Origin: Litomosoides sigmodontis
Lineage: Eukaryota > Nematoda > Chromadorea > Rhabditida > Onchocercidae
Assembly: GCA_963070105.1 (NCBI GenBank)
Contig: OY718803.1
Span: 4,074,507-4,138,506 of the forward strand
Length of the DNA: 64,000 nucleotides
Reading direction: 5' to 3'
The translations under genes were made by a program, and so were the position numbers. Shown here one piece after another: positions 35,906 to 50,900 of this stretch (positions are counted from its first letter, which is position 1; every line of letters begins with the position of its first letter). The notes beneath the pieces were generated by a model. It saw only the letters and a list, made by a program, of their open reading frames with translations. It was not told where the DNA came from and made no database searches.

Positions 35906-38900
35906 GTTGGTTTGAATTCATCATAGCTCTTATTTCATCAATTGAGCACATCTCGCCAGAATTGGTGTAATAATTGGGAAAGGTCATTGTGCTGTTACAC
36001 CTCTAAACTTTAGTTCGGATAATTCAAATCAAACTTATTTAAACTAAAAGATGTTTTTTTTCGAATTATGAAACAACTGACGTTCGACGAGCTAAAAATT
36101 AAGCTGATTTACTCTAATTCTCATAGGTCTTTTAGTAACAATTCAATTAATTACTTAATTTTTAGAGTGATATTTTTAGAATATCGAAAGTGACAAATAT
36201 CAAATCAGAAAGTTGAACATTTCAATTTCAAATTAGTAAAATATTTTTGAAAAAAAATGTGGCAATGAATGCTACTTGAGAAGACCGATCCAACATTCTT
36301 TGATGAGCTGTCTGTCCTTCCATTCATTCACTCACATCCTTCCCATCATTAATGCCGTCGTGAAAATTTTCTGCTACTTTACAATTGGAAAAAGTTGGCA
36401 ATTTCAATTGTCCTAATTTGTGGAACAAAATTTCAATGAATACATTTTTCCATAAGGCAGTTGCCTTCAAGTGTTCAAAAATTTCCATTTTTGCATTTAT
36501 TTCAAACAATTAAACAATTCACTTAAGCTAGGAATCTTCGATTGAATGTGAAATTAAATCTTTTTACGTTGCACCTCAAAACCTATTTTGGCTTATTATA
36601 GCACTTCGAAATACTAAAAGTTCAAATCTTTCAAGTCAAAAAACGGTTAAATAGGAAGAACTTCGCTTTGCTTTATGTGATTCTCTCACTGTGTTGGCGT
36701 CGATGACTTTCGATATGAAATTTGTGTGATTTAATTCATAAATTTTTATCTGATTGCTTGACTCGAAATGTGATGAATTTCTTATGCTTACATTTGCAAA
36801 GAGAAATCTGAGCCATTGATTAGAGCTTCCAGTGCCTTTGAGATAATTCCGATGAGTTTCATTCAATTCCAATTCTCGCATTTCAAAGATTAATTTGTTG
36901 CTTTCTCAATACAATCTAAAACCTTTCATTTTCACTTTCCCTAATTATAACACTTCAAATTTTTATTTTAGTAGTTTGAACGTTGTAAATTAGTGAAAAG
37001 CCATTAAAATTGAATCTTTGTTTTGAGAATATCGAGGTTCAGTCGCGGAAATCGTCTACATCAAGCCAGAGATCAGCTCGACGACGTGGTAAATTGATGG
37101 AAGAATCTGTTGTTGAATTTGAAGAGTGCTTGGAACATGTTTTGGCGTGGTTACTTGAGGCAGAGGAACAAGCTAGTTGCATGAAGCCAATTGAAAAAGA
37201 TGATGTAAACTTTGATCCACGCGTTTTTTTTTAATTTAAATTGAGTTGGTATTTCAATGCTGCGAATGGTACTTTGAATTTAATTTCCTTATTTTATAAT
37301 TAAATGAATACTGAGCAACGACAGCAATTATTACAGGTTCAGCTCGTAAAAAGTCTATTCAAAGAGCATGAAATATTTATGCAATCATTGACCGAAAGTC
37401 AGGATTGTGTTGGTCGAGTACTGCACAGGTTTGTTGTTGACAGTTGCGTCGTATTCTTTATTTAAAAAAATTTTTTTGAAAATTTCCGAAAATTTAAATG
37501 CGATAGATGAGTTCACAGGGTAAGAGAAAAAGAAAGGAAAAAGGGTAAGAGAACTTTTTGCAACTCGCAAAAGCGTTATCGCATAGATACACTTACTTTT
37601 ACGCTAATGTTCTGAAAGGTCACGTGATGCGTTATTTATCTTAACTTATTGAATAGCGTGTGATCCTTAACGCTATACGATTTCTATACACTTTTCTCAT
37701 GAATTTTTCAAAATTTTTTTAAAATAAAACTCGTGCAACATTTTCTGCTTTTTTTTATGGTTTGAAAAGAAATGAAAATTTTTATTAATCTGAAGAGGTC
37801 AGCAATTGGTGCAAAAAATGGAGGAAGAAGAAGCGGCGTCAATTGTTTCCCGGCTATTAACCGTGAATTCGAAGTGGGAACGGATTAGGGAAGTTGCAAT
37901 GTCACGGCAAAATCAACTCCAGCACTGTCTGAATACACTCCAGATCGAACAGCTTGAATCGATCAGGTCAATTTCTCACAACCAATTTTCCTCTTAAAAA
38001 GTCTTCTATTACTTTTGCAAGTCTAAGCTAATACGGACGTCTAATTTTCGGAAATTCATATTATATTTCGGCGTTGATATCATCACACTTTTCACGTTTT
38101 TGCAACTTGTTCACGTGCTAAACATATTCTTTCATGCTTTGTTTCTGTAGAAGACTTGAGAAAGTTCATGAATCTTACTAACTTAGCACTAACGTTTTAA
38201 CTCAAAACTCAGAATTTAAATTTAAATTTTGGGTTAAAACTTGACAAGTTCCTGCAGAACTTGTAAGTTTATGGAGTAAACATGAAACATAAACTTACTT
38301 TTTTTTGCAAATTAACTTTTGCTTTCACAAAAGTTGTATTAAGATCGCATTGAAATGTTGTTCTATTAATTTCTAAAACTTCATTTTCAATGAGTTTGTT
38401 TTCCGTTTCCTGAAAAGCGACTGCTTTATCATTCAGGAAATGGTTAGATAGCATGGAAGAAGAAATGAAAAATGCGCCACCAATAACAATGGATCGAAAC
38501 GAAATTGAACAATTAATCGACGCTCATGCGGCTATTCAAGAACGCATCGAAAATGAACAAAAGGTAAGTTAAATGAAAATTTCGGTTAAATTCATTGTAT
38601 ACAAATCTTAGAGAAGTGGAACAAGGAGAAATTAAAGAAAATTGAGGACTGAAAACTTACTATAATTTTATTCTCTCGTTTAATTGAAGTTGTTAAAGTC
38701 AGATTTATTGGACTACCTTTTTTATCAGTAAAGTAGTACGCGTTAGGAAAAGTGTAAACATGTCATACGATGGGGAATTGAACTAGCCATTGACCTTCAG
38801 TAATTGACTACAATATGTAGGACAATGAGTTTTTACGTGTAATTAAACTTAACTATAAAACGGAACAAAGCTTTGCCAATTACAGCTGTAATTAGAAATA

Positions 38901-41900
38901 TAATGAGAGAGTTAGGGAAGTAACAACCATCGGATACTCCAAGTATTTGGCACATTTTTTGCAAAATTTCCATTAATTTGATACTGAAGTGGTAGAAACG
39001 ATCGTTGAACCGAGCAGTTTTGTCAAGCAAATAACAATATCTCAGAAATTTCGCTGATAAATTAAAAAAAAAGGTACAAAGGTACCTGATGATGATGTTA
39101 GTTATCATCTTTCATCGTTTGTCTGTGCGTACGTTGTTGGTTAGATATTTGCTGAAGACGTAAAACGTGTTCCGCCATCCCTCTATGCTCTTTTCAATTT
39201 TCGTCAAAGATAAATTAACTCGCTTATGGTTGAATTGTGAAAAATTCTTTAGTAATAAATATCGTCGACTAAAGTTCCTTTACGTTTCCTACTTCTTGGG
39301 GTAACTTCTTTTTTTTTTCTTGAAATAAAAGAAGAAAAATTAGCGATTTGCCGAAAAATTAGTCTTCGATTACTTTTGGTGGAAATTCTGATTCATTGCT
39401 GTAAAATAGAATTAAAATTACCATACGTCATGTGCCACATGCTAACTGAGAGAAAAACAAAATTGATTAGATTTGCAAGAGATGAGAGAGATTGAATTAA
39501 TTCAAATAAATGTCAAAATTCGAATGCTAATCGCAAATCCATGGCCAGTGCTTAAATGTTGATTTAAATTTAATTTTTTATTAGCGTTCTTTCGCCTAAT
39601 TGTTATTCTAGCAATGTGGTGAGATTTAATTACTCATTAGTCCTAACAAGTTGTGCTTGTACTTAGTTCACTTTTCAATGAAGTAATTTTTTCATTTGAC
39701 AACTTTTAAGAAATCGTATTAGCTGACGATGGGCCTATAGGCCAAGAAATCATAGGTGGCCTTTTTCCACTGAGAGAAATAGCTAAATCGATCTTCTGTA
39801 GTTACTTTTTTCTGAAGTGTTCAACGTCCTCCATGATGAAGTTTCCTCTAAAGTTAAGAAACTTTCCATATTATCTCGAAACTTTTGCTTTTTGAGTTTT
39901 CATGATTTTTCCTAATAAAAATTTGTTGGGTGAAAAAAGAGAGAAAGGAAAAAGAGAATGAGAAAAAAAGTGAGAAATTAAATTGAATGCTTTCAAACGA
40001 CTCTTTTTGATTGTGTGATCTATCATGTCATTTATCACATTCATATTTCGCCCAGCAAAAATGCCTTCATTTCAAAGTACTTCCCTTCTTTCTTTCTCTC
40101 TCTCTCGTTCTTTTAAATTTTCTATTATTTTTAAAAATTAGCTTAAAGATTGTAAATTGCCTTTTTTCGAAAATGTCTCGATCTGCGAGGAAAAAATTGC
40201 GTTCAGTTTTTTCAGCGAGAACCGTCTCTAAGTGTTTTGTAAAGAGAGATACAAATAAGAGAAGATAGATGATGTGTTAATTTAACTTGCGCATTAATTA
40301 ATTAAAAATCAAAACAATACAACAATTATAGATTGTTCGAGGCTTGTCAACATTTGTAGCTGTGGTGGACGAATCGGATTCTCATTTTTCATACGAAAAT
40401 TTGGAAAAATTACTAAAATCTGTTGGAGAAAGGTTTCTTCTCTTTTCAGTTTCTGTTTTTTTTTTTTGTTTTTAATTCGTTTACTGAATTTTGCCGAAAA
40501 ATTGTAGAAAACGTTTCATTCGTGTTGCATTGGTAAAAGACTTTTTGTGTTCGATGAAGTAATGCAAAAGGAGATGGCCAAATTAAATTTAATCTTTTAA
40601 ATTCATGAGAATTTCTCCTAAATCTTTGCATATTTGAAACGTTTAAGTAGAAAATTTCCGTACGCACAGGTGGATGAGCGTCTGTGAGTGGGCTGAAATG
40701 CGTACGCGACAGCTCAACGGTTTGCCGGAACTGATCTCGCAGTACAACTTGACGTATCGGAAGATTTTAGAATGGCTTGACAGTTGGGAAGAGGTCAGTT
40801 GAAAACTTTTTGTGAGTTTGCTGAAATTTTCCGAAATTATTCCTGCAATTTAGTGGAGAAAATTAACGAAAGATTTATCAGACATATCCATTCCTCTCCC
40901 TTCCAATTATGCTAATTAGTTTGGTGATAGAATCACTGATCATCATCAACTCATCGCTAGTATTTCAATTATCATGAAATAATTAGAAACCAATTTTGAA
41001 AAATAAACTAAAGAGTGAGTGATTTCACTTCGATATGACTGATACGTCAAATGACGCGATGCACTGACATCTGTGAGGATTTCATATTTCTTGAAATTTA
41101 AAACATTTAAAAGTTCATCCATTCTTCTGACTAACAGTTATTATTTCGTGTTTCTAATTACTGCGTCCGAAGAGTCATTCCATTCCAGAATAATAACTCA
41201 AATAATTGAGTGTTTCCGATTGTTATTAAATGTGATACATTTGCGCATTGATATTTTGTTCCTCCAATGGTTGGTGACACTGACGTAACTGTTTGGATAA
41301 GACGTTTACAGTGCTTATCCTCCAAATTTCTAACTCTTTCCTCTCTCCCTCTCGGTCTGCCTCTCCCTCATTAATTGGGCCATTCTCGAACTTCGTCTCT
41401 TTGTTTCATTTCAAATTAACATTTGTTGCTTCTTGCACTTATCTGACAATTTGTTAAAGGGAAGGAGTAATTTAGAGAATTCAGAGAAAAGAGAACACTG
41501 TGGTTAACAGTAATGAATGAATCATTTAGGCGGAATTGTGACTGTTTGGAAAACTGCGCTTTTCCGTAGACGAAATATATCAAATGAAAAAATAATTCAG
41601 TTATTGTTTATAAGTGTTTTTTTTCATTTTTTTATTTAAGAATTAAATTGCGCTGTCGTCTAATGAATCTCACTTACATTGTGGGATTTTTAGTTGCCAG
41701 TCTTACTGTGTTCGAAATTAACTTAGAACTTTCGAGAATTGTACTCCATAATGTTTTACCGCTGTCGAGGTATTTAGGAATTTAGATGAGTAACAGTTTG
41801 AATTCATCCTTTATCAATCACAAGTGGGAAAATACAACAAATACACCTCTTTTATCAATTATTTCAAAATATCTTCTCCTTTGAGGAACAGTCCATTTCA

Positions 41901-44900
41901 ATTTTTAATCGCTTTTATCACAGAGTATGGAAAGCCTACAGGCTACGGAAGAACTGAAGGAAGAAAATGAAGTAGTTAGTCAGGTGTGCCAGATACAGAA
42001 GCTTGGATCTGCCCTTCAAAAAGGTCATCCTGACTTTGTCCACCTTTCGCAACTTGCTACTGAACTGATCAGTAGACTTGAGAGTTCGAATGAAGCAGAC
42101 GCTGACCAACTTCGACGGCAGATTGAAGTAGTGACCCAACGCTGGGACAGTATTGTCGTACGAATTGATGAACATTCCCATATGGTTTGTTCCATTCGCA
42201 ATTACTTTTCCCGAAAAGAAAAGCGAGAAAAAAAAAGATATGAATTTTACTTTTTTTGAATTTTAACTTCAAATTATTGCAAAACTATGACATTCCTCAG
42301 TATTTAACGAAGTTTCTCAAAAATGTAAAGATTCATTTGGGAAGGAATTAAATTTTGTTTTACTGTTTAGTTTCTCTAATTTCATTCAGTTGGTGCGAAG
42401 TGGAAAGGCAGAAGCGCAACAACTTCGACCTGACGATGCCGTCAATGAAGAGGAATGTGACACTGTTGACATCGATAAAGATCGCACAGCGGAGGTGGAC
42501 AATCAGGAGAAAAATCAACCGTTGGTGAGTTAACGAAAATCGAAAGTTATTTTGTGGAACTTGAAATAAAATAGGAAATGGATGATCGATTTTGTCAAAT
42601 GCAATGTTGGATACACTAAAGTAACACGTGTTACTTATGAAATTAGTATTAGGTGTGAAATCCAATTGCGCTAGACGTATCAGTTCTAGCGTTGAGAAAG
42701 AAGATCAAGATGAGATTTCGAGTGTAGGTTGGTGGTGACTTTATTAATGAGATAATTATCTTAAGTGTAAAATCAATACAATATGTATTTTTTTTCAGTC
42801 GAAGGTACAGTTTACATCACACGAGACGTTCGACACTGTAGTTTCCTCCTCATCGACTCCCTCCATTAGTACAGTAATTTCGCCGGTTGATCTTTTCATT
42901 ACAAATGTAAATCAAATTAGTGAGGAATTGCAACCGTTACTTGAATGGACGGAGCACTTTAAGATCACCCGAAATCCGAGTGAACTGCAAAATAACAAAC
43001 AAATTTGTCAGGTAATTTAATTTCTGATATGCTCATTATTTAAAACACAAAATATCCTAAAATAGCCCTTATTATTTTTTTTTATTTCACTTGTGATATT
43101 TGCAGGATAAGTTGAGGGAAATCAAAGAAAAAGAGGAAGAACTGAATACATTGCAAGCGGAATTGGGTCGAATTCAAAATTTGGACATTTCCGCTTCGCA
43201 ACTACAACTTGCGAATGATTCATTTCATAATTTCACTCAAATTCGGTCCAATATTGTCACGAAAATAACAGATATATTAAATTCTCTATCGGTGAAAGGT
43301 ACTTTAATTCAATCATTCAATGTATTACGGTGGAATTTTTGTTAAAATTGAATTCTTTGTGTGTTGCAATCAGCTAGCTGCAAGCAATGTGGGATGCATT
43401 GTTTTTCTTCCAAATGGAGAAAATAATTTAAGAAATCTGAAATTTAGAATTGTTGCTTTCCTGAAAATGGAAATGCTGAAACTTTTTTTTAATATAAAAT
43501 TGAGATTTCTACTATTTTGAATTTGTTCTTTCGCCTTTTCCTCCCCTTTTTTCAGCTGAAAACGATGAGGAAATGGAACGAATAGCAAATCAATTAAGTG
43601 AATTTTTCGAAAAATCAGCGATTGTTGTTTCAAATTGCGCTCAAATACCGTTAAATGAACGTGAGGAACGTGTAGCTAAGTTACAAAAACAATTGCTGGA
43701 GCAGGATAGAAGTATCAAATTCCTAGAAGCTAATTATTCCGACAAGGAACGAGTGAGTTCATTCTTCACCTTTTTAACTTATTTTAATCAAAGGGAATGC
43801 CGAAAAGTGAAGTGGAAACTTTTGTAATTTGCCGGAAACAGGAAGATTTTTTCAACACAGTGATCATAATAGGCAGCATTTGAAGAATTCATGAACAGAG
43901 GTGCCAAGTGGTCATCAGTTGTCCTATTACTAAGTGCAAGTATGCAATTTGTCATATTAACACCATCATGAGAAGCCATTCAAAATTTCACTCTTTCTTT
44001 TACCTTCTAGATTCATCTCTTCAATACTTATTAAACGAGTAAATTATTAAAATTATCCTTTTAAAAGAATGAAGGTAAAATAGCCCGTGAAATTAAGCTT
44101 TATGACATATATTATCAAGTGAATTATTGTAAGGTATGACTGGAAGGTAGCGCATGCTCTTTGTTTTTATTTTAGGTTGGCGATTTAAAAAAACGTTTGA
44201 CGGAGCTGAAAGAATCTGTGGAGCAACTGACGGAAAAAAATCCAGTCATTGAACGTTTCGAGGCTTATTTACGTTCAACGTTTCCGTGTGTCGGTGATAT
44301 CAGTACGTTAACTAGTGAACTTGAGCGTTGCGATGTGAGTTAATTTATCCTAAAATGGTAGGAATAGCAGTAATTGTTTTTGCTTGAAGTTAACCTTATT
44401 GAAAGGCCACAACCGAATGTGATTTCAAGTGTATGATACATTGTCATAATGAATTAAAGTTGTTTAGGAATTGCTGAAAGAGTTGGAGAAGTTGAAGGCA
44501 AACGATCCAAAAGTGGAGAAGCTGCTGAAGTTAGGCAATGCAAAACGTGATAGTCTCGTGGATTACTTAGAAAGAAGTCGTCGGAACGATGAAAAAACAA
44601 CAGAATCTGAGAATTTGCTCTCAGCACTAACCGATCGATTTGCCACGCTAAAAAGCGAAACGCTTGCAGTTCCTGAACTATACAAACAGTTTACGGTTTG
44701 TCCTTTCAAATTTTCTTTAAATAAACAATCTTTCCAGTTAGCTTGTAGCATAGAGGCGGACAGGCAGCGAATGATCGTTTTGTTGGAAATGATTGCTTAC
44801 TGCTTATCATGTCTATTGTACTTGTTGAAACGTCTCTTTGACGTGGTGAAGATTCAGATTCAGGCATGAAATAGAACATCTACTTTAGTAGGTATGTGTT

Positions 44901-47900
44901 CTGATCACTAGAAGTCAAATTTCCGGAAACTGTTACGAGTAACGTTGGTACTGTAAGAGAAGTACACAGTGCTGTACTTCGGTGCGGCATTTCTTCCTCA
45001 TTTTCCTAATTTTGCATCGAATAGCTTTCAGGAGCTACAAAAGGATATTCAAAAAGGCTTGATAGTTCAGAAGGAGTCGATAGCTCTAAATGAAGAAATA
45101 ATGTTGATAACACTCAGCAGTTCAGCATCCAGTCGTGATCGAATCTTCCAGAAATTAAAGAATCGTATGCAATTGACCGTTGCCGGTTGGAGTACCTTGG
45201 AAGACGACATCGATGAAAGTATAGCGTTGATGGAGAAGGAAATTAAACGACTTCAGCAAAGTATCTGTCTAAATTGAATTTCACTCGACAGTTTGAAATG
45301 AAATCGTTGTAACAGGAACGTAAAAGGGTGAAATTAAAAAGAAAACAAAAGCGAAATGAGAGCAACCGGAAAAGCACTTAGCTATACTTGCTAAGCAAAA
45401 CATTTATTTCAATCCATTTGTGCTAATGGACCACAGCATCAACGATTACTTACAAGTGTTTATCTTTGATTTCAAGATGTGTAGGTGTGTAGGATCATAA
45501 GTTAGACGAACATCCAATTCGGGAAGCAATCGATATCGGAATTTAGCTAAAGTTCTTTTCCACCGAGTAACTTTACACTTCGACGCTACCACCCAACTAC
45601 TTGCACAGCTATTCGTTAGTTGATGCTAATTTTGTAATTGTACTTTAAATTTGTCGTCCATAATTTATAGGTGCACTACGAGAGTTTCAACGAAATTTGG
45701 ATGCGCTTCGACGCGCCATTGACGGAAGCCGTGATGCAACAGATGCAGAAGAATTCAGCGAGCATTTATATGTTCGATTCATTAATTATTAATTTTGATA
45801 ATTGCGACAAAATAATTTACCAAAAAAGGGTTGTCCACTAATTTCTCACTTATTTTAGAATTTGGAACGTTTATGTGAAGCAATAGAAGTAGCTGACAAA
45901 GAGTTAGAGAAATTGTCGGGAATAAGCGAACGAATCGCAAGAGATGTTAGCTTTTGTTTAATTTCTCTTGAAAGAAAAACCGGAAGTGAGCGAAAAATTT
46001 CACTTATTTGGGAAGGAAAACATATAGATGCAAAAATATTGGAGGAGAAGATGCGTTATAGAATTCAATCAAGGAGCTTATTTATAGTTGAACCACGTAC
46101 GTCAACAACGTCACGACATATTGGCGCAAGCAAAGGAACGCATCGAAGAACTTGAAATAGCCATTCATAATTGCGAACAATTCGATAGTTCTTTATCTGA
46201 ATGCCAAGCCTGGTGCAATCACGTACAGTTGATACTGTCGTGTCGAGCTGCAAATGACATTTCCGCCTTAGACGTACCTCATGAATACAAGGTTGGAATT
46301 AATTTAATTCATTTCAAACTCTGCGCTATTCCTTCTTACGCATACTGAGAGATTTGAATGCTTGAAATTTTCTTTTCAAATCGGATGATCTTAAATAAGA
46401 CAGATGCGTAATTGTATCAAAATACTTTATGCTCTACACGGATTTGTCTTCTTAACTTCAAATGAGCAAATTCTGCAGCTATTAACGACTAATTCAAGTA
46501 AGTTAGTTATTTGCATGTGCGGTCGGATTAGTTGTGCAGCGTAAAATACGTGAAATACTAAAATATGAATGATTCGATCGATCATCAACGCATGTAAATT
46601 GTTGAAAATGATATTTCAACAATTAATTGTGGCAAACTGAAGTTAGAATTCACAGTACAACGATAGAGGCAATTGGAATTTTGTGTGAAATAGATGTTAG
46701 AAATGTAAATTTCTATTAGACACGTATGATTGTTCACCTATCAGTTCATTTTGTTAGCACTCGTTCGCATTTTAATTCCGCATCACGATGAAGTTTAAAC
46801 TCTGCTTGATATGATGCATCCTTGACCTTTCACCATATGCGCCACAAATAATAAAGCTTTTCCATGTTTGCTTGTATGTTGCGCTATTATCTTAATAGTT
46901 TAAGTTTTGAAGTTTAAAAAAATGTTACCTTTGATTTTTTCACTTCAAAAACGATCCGCATTGCACACGTACGCTTCGCTTCATCGTGAAGTAAGTAGGC
47001 ATAGCTAATGTGCAATTCCAATGATCAAATGGTAACTTTAAAGTTTGAAATTGATAACAATGATAACTTTAAAGTTTGAAATTTTTGAAGAATTGAAAAA
47101 TCCCTAGTTGCTTTTGCTGCTATCATTTTTTATGGCAGAGCGTACTTTCTATTTTGCTTCTTTTTTCAGTTCTAATAAATTTATTCCAACTCTTCCGCTA
47201 GTCCGTTAGCAATTTTTTGTGTCGTTTTTTTTTTGAAATACAATAGTTGAAAACTGTTCATTTCAGAATGCTTTTTCAAATGGGACGCTTATTGCGGTGA
47301 GTTCAAGAAGCACATATTCCTTCTCTTTAGGCGCATTTCATCTCTTCTCGCTTTTCTCTTCAACAGTTCTGCTGAGCAAAAATTTTTTCTTTTTGCTTTT
47401 TTGCATATTTGTTGTGTTCGTCCAAATTTTAAAATTTAAGAAATATCGAAAATTTGTTTGTATATACCTCCGTTTCATAAAGAAAAAGAAAAATACATTA
47501 CTGTCAGGTGATGAACGCAGAAGAGAGAAAAGAGGAAAATCATTTTAGCTAAGCTTTTTCTAATTTTTTTCTAGGGAAGAAAAGACACATGCACATACAC
47601 ACACACACACACACAGACATCATTGTAACATTTCAGCAACTTCAAAAAGAATTCGATGATTTCGAGTACTACATTCGAGACCTGCGGGAATTCGTTGTCA
47701 AAAATACCAGTGACTGGGGCACACCGAATCGTTTACAATTACAGTTGGATCATATTACTGTAAGTCTGGCTGGATTTCTATTTTACTTTTTTAGTGACTT
47801 ATAAATTCCATTTTATGACAGATAAATTCCATCCGTTGAATGTGATGCCTCTCACAGATTCTTATTTTACCTAACTGACTTATCAGTAATTACTTTTTAC

Positions 47901-50900
47901 TCTAAATTTCTCAGTGACCTTCAGTGAACTTTTATTTTGTTGTGATTTTTATTGTTCATTTCAAATTTACTGCGACTAAGTTATTTATTATGGAAAAAGG
48001 TGTTTGTTAGAGTAATAATTAAAAGGTTGAAATGAATCAAATACAGTAATATTTCATTTGAAGTTCTGCGTTGGCTCACTGAGATAATTTATTAATGAGG
48101 AGCGGTGTACGAGAAGTTGAAAGTCAGAAGCGCCGTTGATTTATTTCTCATCTTTCACTCAATTCATTCGATCATAAACAACCGTTTATTACATCGCTCT
48201 TTTTTCCAAACGATTTTGTTGATTTTGTTAATCGATAAATTTGTTAAAGAAAGCGCAAGATGCTAAAAGAGTGAAATGCTAAAGCATTTTAAATGCATTT
48301 TAAATGTTAATTTTAAATGCCAAAGTGTTTTAGCATTTTACTCCTTCGTTACTGTCATGTTTTCTTTTCCATCCATCAATTTCATCTTTGAGATTGCCTA
48401 TTCGTGACTGAATTTTAGGCCTTTCATTTTCTCATTTACCGAATTATTGCCGTCTATTCTGTTTGACAACGAGCGAAATGAATAGGTGACGTCTTGAAAG
48501 GAAATTCAAAGTAGACGTGAACACGTCTAATTCAATCCAATCGTCATTCCCACTTGCACAGTTTGGTTGGAAATTTTTTGCAAACTTTTTTCCTTTACAG
48601 AATCAATTCGAAGATCTGATGGCACGATTTGTTGAGTTCAAGCAACCAATTGGCTTAGAAGAACGAGCGGAGAAGCTGTCACGAGAAATATCGGACATGG
48701 AAAATAGTGTTGATGAACTAACCGGTGTGCAAGCGGGAAGTTGTAAGCAAGCTTTGGATCACACCAATGAAATTGCTAGACGACTTGCTGTGGTTCAGCT
48801 TTTTTCCTCTGTTTCTTCTTTGTTTAAGCGGACTGTACGGACTGGGAGTGCTCCTTCAGGATCAGTTTGTATTTTTGATTTCTGTAAAACACTTCAGCTT
48901 TTAATTATACGCAGTGGGGGATTTATTGCTGTTGCTACTACTGCACATGTAGTTGCAATCGTTTCAAGGATATTCTGTTCAGGCAAGAACACATTTGGAG
49001 GAGTTAATCGAATCCGGAAAAATGTTTGCAAAGGAACAAATTTTGACGCCAAGTGCTACGCAAGTTTTGAACGAGAAAGTTAACAAATTAGATGATAAGC
49101 TAAAAGTTCTGAATACAAGGGTTTGTTGCACCGTGTAATCTGAAATGTTTTGCTTTAAACTAGATGATTACTTAACTTTCCCCTCGAACTTTATGGCATC
49201 CTCGGTCTCTCCTGTTCTTACTACGTGTGCCATTCCTTAACATTGACATCTCGCACATCGTAAAATAAATTTAAATATCAATAATTCGATTAATAATTCG
49301 TGAAATAAATTGAAATGTCTTTCCTCCTTAATTTTCTGTATGCCTTTTCTCTTCAGCTACGTTAAAATCTAGCGCTCACCCTTTCTATTAAATTTGAAAC
49401 TTAAAGAATAGTGAAATGGCGGAACGCTTAAAAAATTGTGTGACATCATTGGACGCACTGAACAACGACATGAAAAAGCTGGATGCGGTATTTGAAAGTG
49501 TGGAATCGAGATTGAACGCGTTCGTCCAATCAGAAAATATCGAAACAGTGGACGCCGATCGCTCAACCTTGGAAGAGTTATTGGAAGATCTCAATAAGTA
49601 TGCATTCGTTGCGTGACAGGTCACTCTCAGACAGCCTAATTTATTCTTTTGAATTCAGAGGTGCGCTATTGCTGTCAAAGGCTGAAAATGTGATGCAACG
49701 ATTAGCGTTGGATTCATTCAAAGTTGATGAAAGTGTAACAGAACAGCGGAAACGTCGAGTTACACGCTTGCAACGCGATTTGCGATCATGGATTGATGCT
49801 GTTAAGGTGAAATTTTTAATTTTTCATAAATTTTAATCTAATTTAAATATTTCTTAGAATTCGAAAATTAACTGAAAGTAAGTTCGAATGCTGAAGGCTC
49901 AATTATGATGTCTTGTTACTACAAAATGTTTTTTTGGTGACTGTTCGATATTTCAATAGTTTTTGTTTCAAAACACTTCTGATATTCGTTACCGCAGACT
50001 TCTATAATGAAATTGAATTATTGCTGATGAAAATGATGATGAGGCTAACTGTATTACAGTTGCCGCTCTTAGCCAAACGGTAATCTGAAAATGGTTGTTT
50101 TCAGTGTGTCAGTGAGGACAAAAGCGCGCTGTTGCAGAAATTCGAAAGTTTGCACAGTCAATTAAAAGAGTCGCTGACGGAAATGGAACAAATTGAAAAT
50201 GCTGATGTTAATTGAAACTTTTTACTTTTAATGCTATTCCTTTTTATGTTCCCAACTTCCGTCACTCGTTGACAAGTCATTTGCATACACTTGTTTTCTA
50301 GATGTTGTTGGCTGCACTAGAGAGGTGTAGATCGGATAAGAATGTTTTCATCGAACGGTATCGTCGATTGTTGAAATCAAATCCGGAAGCTGAAACAAAA
50401 TTTTCTGCCGTTTTTTCGGAAGTTCGATTTTTTTCTCAAAGCATGAGATATCAGATTAACTTGAAATTTATAAAATGGAAAGATTGTTAATTTTTCGCTT
50501 TCAATGTATGATTGCTTTGCGTTTTTTAGAGATAGTGTTTACATCGATTCTATTTTATAGTCTACCTGTTGAAAAATATTCGAATTAAATTGAACTTTTA
50601 GTCAAGTTTTCTAAATAAATTCATTTGGGGAGTGTTTATCTTAGATCGAGAAGCGTTGGAATGAGATGGAGAAAAAGTGTCGGGAAGCACGAAGCAGCTC
50701 GCCTTCAGGTCCAGCACCGCCACAACTACGTCATGATACAGTTGGCGGAGGTTTTCGTGATCAAATAAATTTGCTGCATGATTTATACAAAATTGCTAAT
50801 GACTACTTGGATTTTGGGCGTTTTCCGGTTTCTTCTGTTAGTGAATGGTCGAGACGCGTTCAGGTTCGTAAAAATGCTTCGGTTCTGCTAACAATGGATG

